Below are positions 60,926-64,000 of a stretch of 64,000 nucleotides of DNA, piece by piece (position 1 is the first letter of the stretch; every line of letters starts with the position of its first letter). The notes below the pieces were generated by a model. It made no database searches. It saw only the letters and a list, made by a program, of their open reading frames with translations, and was not told where the DNA came from. Both the position numbers and the translations under genes were made by a program. The stretch is taken from contig JAUIKM010000010.1 of assembly GCA_030430495.1 (NCBI GenBank), forward strand, positions 62,001-126,000. The letters are read 5' to 3'. This DNA is from a bacterium (GTDB taxonomy: Bacteria > Bacteroidota > Ignavibacteria > Kapaibacteriales > UBA7675).

Positions 60926-61504
60926 ATGCTGGGATTAAAAACTGCGACCAACGATGAGTGGATAGCCGTGGCGGCGCAGAATCTGGATCAGATATTGATC
61001 GACCACGCCCACTGCGAAAAAAAGGCGGCGGCAAACGGCATGGCCATGATCTCGCGCTACCCCGACCGCGAGATGCTCGTGCGCGCCATGATAGAACTCA
61101 TCAAAGAAGAGACTGAACACTTTGAGTTTATTTACGAAGAGATCCGCCGCCGCGACCTGACGCTCACGCGCGACCGCGGCGACCGCTACGTGCAGGAGTT
61201 GTCCAAACACATCAACAAAAACGAGCCGCTGCGCATGCTCGACTTTCTGTTGACGGCGGCGCTGATCGAGGCGCGCTCCTGCGAGCGCTTTTCGCTTTTG
61301 TCAAAGTGCGACGATGTGCCGGCGGACCTGCGCAAGCTGTACCACGACCTGATGGCATCGGAGGCGGGGCACTACCGCGCATTTACGGATATCGCGCGCG
61401 AGTTCTTCCCGAAGGAACAGGTGAAGGCGCGTCTTGAGGAGCTGCTTGATATTGAGGCGGAGATTGTGCGCGGGCTGCCGAACGAAGCGACGATGCACGG
61501 GTGA
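60926..61504 (+). CDS. miaE: tRNA-(ms2io6A37)-hydroxylase-like diiron protein
   Basis: ATG 60926 (MLGLKTATNDEWIAVAAQNL) gives 192 residues. The fold is a ferritin-like four-helix diiron protein with the MiaE pattern: IDHAHCEKKAAANGMAMISR, LIKEETEHFEFIYEEI (ExxH), ALIEARSCERFSLL and MASEAGHYRAFTDIA (ExxH). MiaE hydroxylates the isopentenyl group on A37 of tRNAs that read codons starting with U. It lies directly after leuS, whose tRNA targets include UUR decoders, so the pairing is plausible. Strict substrate identity is not proven. Confidence 0.85.
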   Translation: MLGLKTATNDEWIAVAAQNLDQILIDHAHCEKKAAANGMAMISRYPDREMLVRAMIELIKEETEHFEFIYEEIRRRDLTLTRDRGDRYVQELSKHINKNEPLRMLDFLLTAALIEARSCERFSLLSKCDDVPADLRKLYHDLMASEAGHYRAFTDIAREFFPKEQVKARLEELLDIEAEIVRGLPNEATMHG

Positions 61505-61546
61505 TGAGCGGATTGGAGACTCGGAAAAATACGTAGAACTACGTAT

Positions 61547-61600
61547 GAGCTGTCTGCCCTCAGGGCTCACAGCTCAAAAATCTATCGTGCCAAAAAACAG
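61547..61600. repeat. Hairpin repeat with AAAAATC tail, copy 2
   Basis: GAGCTGT and ACAGCTC form the outer stem, with inner GCCC/GGGC pairs. The tail CTCAAAAATC and CGTGCCAAAAA matches the copy at 40674. It lies 43 bases after the miaE stop. Confidence 0.65.
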
Positions 61601-61838
61601 CGTGTTCCAGAATAGCCTGCCAACGCACCTTCCATACGGCTGAACGACGCAACCCTCTCTTTGAACGTTAATTCCAGCCACAATAACCGGGCAGCCGCTT
61701 TTCCGACGCGATTGCTCAACTCTTCCCTCCCGTTCTCATCTATCCGGAAGTCCTGGAAAACGGCGCGGCGCAATATTCGCCGCGCACGTGCGCCTTTGCC
61801 CTCTCGACGCTTTTGTTCCGGAGTCCCGAGGTCGATCA
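61601..61838. other. Leader region before fmt
   Basis: This 238-base stretch lies between the hairpin repeat and the fmt start. An upstream in-frame ORF start at 61788 is unlikely to be used. I see no promoter match, RNA gene or terminator. Confidence 0.35.
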
Positions 61839-62792
61839 ATGCCAGAACCAAACATAGTTTTTATGGGAACGCCGGAGTTCGCCGTTCCGAGCATGCGGGC
61901 CCTGCACCATCGCTTTCCACTGACGGCCGTCGTCACAACGCCGGACCGCGAGCGCGGACGCGGACGCAGGAAGCAGTTCTCCGAGGTCAAACAGGCGGCG
62001 CTGGATATGGGCCTCCCGGAAGACCGCATCCTGCAGCCAGAAAAACTGCGCGACCCGAAGTTTGTCCAGGCGATACAAGCGCTGGAACCCGACATCATCG
62101 TCGTGCTGGCTTTCCGAATTCTGCCGCGCAGTGTGTACTCCGCCGCCAGACTGGGCGCTTTTAATATTCACGGCAGCCTGCTGCCGAAATACCGCGGCGC
62201 GGCACCGATCAACTGGGCGATTATCAACGGCGAGACGGAAACGGGACTGACCGCTTTCCTGCTGGCCGATCGCGTCGACACCGGCAACATCCTGATGCGC
62301 GAATCTCTGCCGATTCCGGCTGACGCCACGTTCGGCGACATGTACTACAAGATGATGCCCGTCGCGGCTGAGATGACCGTCGCGGTCTGCGAACGCCTGC
62401 TGCGCGAAGGCGCCGAGATTCAGGCCGAGGCGCAGGACGACTCCCGGGCTACGCCCGCACCCAAGATTTTCCGCGAGGATTGCCGCATCGACTGGAGCCG
62501 CAGTGCCGCAGCTGTTCGCAACTTTATCCGCGGCGTCTCGCCGGTGCCCGGAGCATTTACGATGCTGGACGGCGCGAGCTTCAAGATTTATCGCGCCGAG
62601 GTGTATACAGGCGCCGATGTCAATCTGCAGGATGGCGAATGCCTGGTGACGGGCAACGATATCCTGTTCGGCTGCGGCGCGGGCAAATGCCTCCGCGCGC
62701 TTGAGGTTCAGGTGCAGGGTAAAAAACGCATGTCTGCCGAAGATTATGTGCGCGGCTATCGCGGCCCCGCACGCCGCATGACGGAGAGTTAA
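61839..62792 (+). CDS. fmt: Methionyl-tRNA formyltransferase
   Basis: ATG 61839 (MPEPNIVFMGTPEFAVPSMR) gives 317 residues. The enzyme formylates initiator Met-tRNA. The N-terminal formyltransferase domain has VVTTPDRERGRGRR, DIIVVLAFRILP, NIHGSLLPKYRGAAPINWAI (catalytic Asn, His and the SLLPKYRG loop), and DTGNIL carrying the essential Asp. The C-terminal OB domain begins near IDWSRSAAAVRNFIRG. Length is standard. GDPD follows after five bases. Confidence 0.96.
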   Translation: MPEPNIVFMGTPEFAVPSMRALHHRFPLTAVVTTPDRERGRGRRKQFSEVKQAALDMGLPEDRILQPEKLRDPKFVQAIQALEPDIIVVLAFRILPRSVYSAARLGAFNIHGSLLPKYRGAAPINWAIINGETETGLTAFLLADRVDTGNILMRESLPIPADATFGDMYYKMMPVAAEMTVAVCERLLREGAEIQAEAQDDSRATPAPKIFREDCRIDWSRSAAAVRNFIRGVSPVPGAFTMLDGASFKIYRAEVYTGADVNLQDGECLVTGNDILFGCGAGKCLRALEVQVQGKKRMSAEDYVRGYRGPARRMTES

Positions 62793-62797
62793 ACACT

Positions 62798-63577
62798 ATG
62801 ATGACACTACGTGAATTTGCATCGGACAGCAAAGTCCTGGTGGCCGCGCACCGCGGCTCCTCAGGCACCGCACCCGAAAACACAATGGCCGCACTGCGCG
62901 AAGCGGTCGACGCCGGCGCGAGTATTGTTGAAGTCGATATTCAGCTGAGCAGCGACGAACAGGTTATTGTCTTTCACGATGAAGTTCTGGATCGCACTAC
63001 GGACGGCAGCGGGAAAGTCGGCGCGCACTCCTATGAAGAATTGCGCACGGTCGACGCCGGCGCATGGTACGACGCGCGTTTTCGCGGCGAACACATCCCC
63101 CTGTTAAGCGAGGCGCTGGACTTTCTGGGCGGCAAGGTCAATATTAACATCGAAATCAAACCGCCGCGCGCGGGCGAGGATTTCACGCGCCGCGTCGGTT
63201 TTGTGGCAGGGATGATCCGCGAGCGCGGCCTGCAGAACAACACGCTCTACTCGTCCTTTCACCACGAGTCCCTGCTGCGACTTAAACAGGAATTTGAAGG
63301 CATGAACACCGCCGCCATTCACCTGCCGGGGGATGAGCGCCTGCCGAGTGAAGTGGTTCGGGCCGCCAATGCCGACGCCTACGTTTGCAGCCTGCGCGAG
63401 GTACACCCGGCCGCGGCCGACGACATCCGCGCGCACAGCATCTTCTGCGGCGCATACACGATCAACACACCCGACCAGCTGCGCAAAGCGATGCAGTTGC
63501 CGATCAAGGCGATCGTCACCAACTTTCCGGCGCGAATAGCGGAATTGTTAACACGGGAATACGCGGACAGAATCTGA
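62798..63577 (+). CDS. Glycerophosphodiester phosphodiesterase
   Basis: The 259-residue enzyme (ATG 62798, or 62801) has the GDPD TIM-barrel motif VAAHRGSSGTAPENTMAALR, VEVDIQLSSDEQVIVFHDE (Glu, Asp and His metal and catalytic residues), GKVNINIEIKP and SSFHHESLLRL. It releases glycerol 3-phosphate and alcohol from lipid headgroup remnants. No signal peptide is visible, so it is cytoplasmic, as UgpQ. It begins five bases after fmt and is probably cotranscribed. Confidence 0.92.
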   Translation: MMTLREFASDSKVLVAAHRGSSGTAPENTMAALREAVDAGASIVEVDIQLSSDEQVIVFHDEVLDRTTDGSGKVGAHSYEELRTVDAGAWYDARFRGEHIPLLSEALDFLGGKVNINIEIKPPRAGEDFTRRVGFVAGMIRERGLQNNTLYSSFHHESLLRLKQEFEGMNTAAIHLPGDERLPSEVVRAANADAYVCSLREVHPAAADDIRAHSIFCGAYTINTPDQLRKAMQLPIKAIVTNFPARIAELLTREYADRI

Positions 63578-63607
63578 AGTGCCGGCAGCTGATCGGCTTA
63601 AACAAAC

Positions 63608-64000
63608 TTAAAACAACAATCCCACCTGGATTCCGGCGGTTTTGTAGGTGCGGTGCACGTCGTAGATTCCCAGCACACCGCTGACCACCAGAGGCGGCAC
63701 GCCGTCAATCGGATCCCAACTGAAGCCCAACTTACACTGCGCGCCGAGGCCGCTGCCGAGCGGGCCGTTGAGTTGTTGTGAGAAAAATTCGGCGCTCTGG
63801 GCATAACCGACGTCGATCCCGATGTGCAGCCCGCGATCCGGACGACTGAACGGGAACCAGTGCGTGCCGAGGCCGGCGTACACCAGACGCGAGTCGTGCA
63901 GCTCACCTGTGTTGATAGCTGTGACGAAGTACCAGTGGCGTTCCTCATCCAGCGCCGCGCCCCCGTCAATGGCAATCTGAAAGTTCGCGAATGCACTGAT
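63608..64000 (-). CDS. Outer-membrane beta-barrel protein, 5' end off window
   Basis: The frame is open from base 64000 down to the stop at 63608, giving the last 130 residues of a longer protein. Alternating strands (WYFVTAINTG, RLVYAGLGTHWFPF, GLHIGIDVGYAQ, GLGAQCKLGFSWDP) end in Phe (AGIQVGLLF), as barrel proteins do. The alternative ORF in another frame (63598-63996) is Arg/Ser/Thr-rich and lacks this pattern. The family and function cannot be given from this fragment. Confidence 0.75.
   Translation of the reverse strand: MSAFANFQIAIDGGAALDEERHWYFVTAINTGELHDSRLVYAGLGTHWFPFSRPDRGLHIGIDVGYAQSAEFFSQQLNGPLGSGLGAQCKLGFSWDPIDGVPPLVVSGVLGIYDVHRTYKTAGIQVGLLF

Noticed and set aside
63598-63996. 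132-codon minus ORF at the right edge
   Set aside because: Arg/Ser/Thr-rich without strand pattern; the neighbouring frame is an outer-membrane barrel end with terminal Phe.

Overview
The window is GC-rich and tightly packed, and it looks like chromosome from the Bacteroidota-Chlorobiota (FCB) lineage. The evidence is a secreted protein with a C-terminal type IX secretion sorting domain, many lipoproteins and outer-membrane barrels, proteins built from ASH/choice-of-anchor-D repeats, and promoter-like elements of the TAnnTTTG type instead of TATAAT. The high GC would fit an environmental group such as Kapabacteria better than Bacteroides, but that is inference. No rRNA, tRNA, CRISPR array, transposase or prophage was found.

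Layout. 1-6550: lipoproteins and secreted proteins of unclear role, including a frameshifted lipoprotein gene, a Cys-rich lipoprotein and an Lgt-like membrane protein, in a stretch that is more AT-rich than the rest. 6651-9563: a T9SS-exported BNR/sialidase-fold protein. 9564-10468: non-coding, with copy A of a dispersed repeat. 10469-15823: MarR regulator, a divergent phosphofructokinase, imidazolonepropionase, a methyltransferase and an Omp85-type barrel. 15867-21569 (minus): a GT-C membrane protein, then the operon QEGLA/MATCAP-like metallopeptidase, GshB-like ATP-grasp ligase and glutaminyl-cyclase lipoprotein, with overlapping ORFs. 22100-29309: a small membrane peptide, a long helical protein, a histidine kinase/response regulator pair and a CBM-plus-thioredoxin-fold lipoprotein. 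29546-38365 (minus): a hydrolase/SRPBCC pair and an envelope operon (unknown secreted protein, giant ASH protein, tandem-OmpA protein). 38366-39237: a 26-bp tandem array and repeat copy B. 39238-63577: mostly housekeeping genes (ald, MEMO family, ftsY, pgsA, sodium:solute symporter, sugar epimerase, purD, SDR, alaS, biotin carboxylase, mutS2, yqeY, secG, HU, a 30-residue ribosomal-type peptide, leuS, miaE, fmt, GDPD). A barrel protein runs off the right edge.

The most interesting unit is 21569-17667. An ATP-grasp peptide ligase and a metallopeptidase related to the tubulin tyrosine carboxypeptidases (MATCAP) share an ATGA overlap, and an envelope glutaminyl cyclase gene overlaps the ligase. 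This could be an add/remove/cap system for peptide ends. Other points worth a second look are a phosphofructokinase with GGNGS in place of GGDGS, a thioredoxin fold without cysteines, a second receiver domain with no phospho-acceptor, four kinds of non-coding repeat, and an apparent excess of GTTAAC/TTAAAC in some genes.
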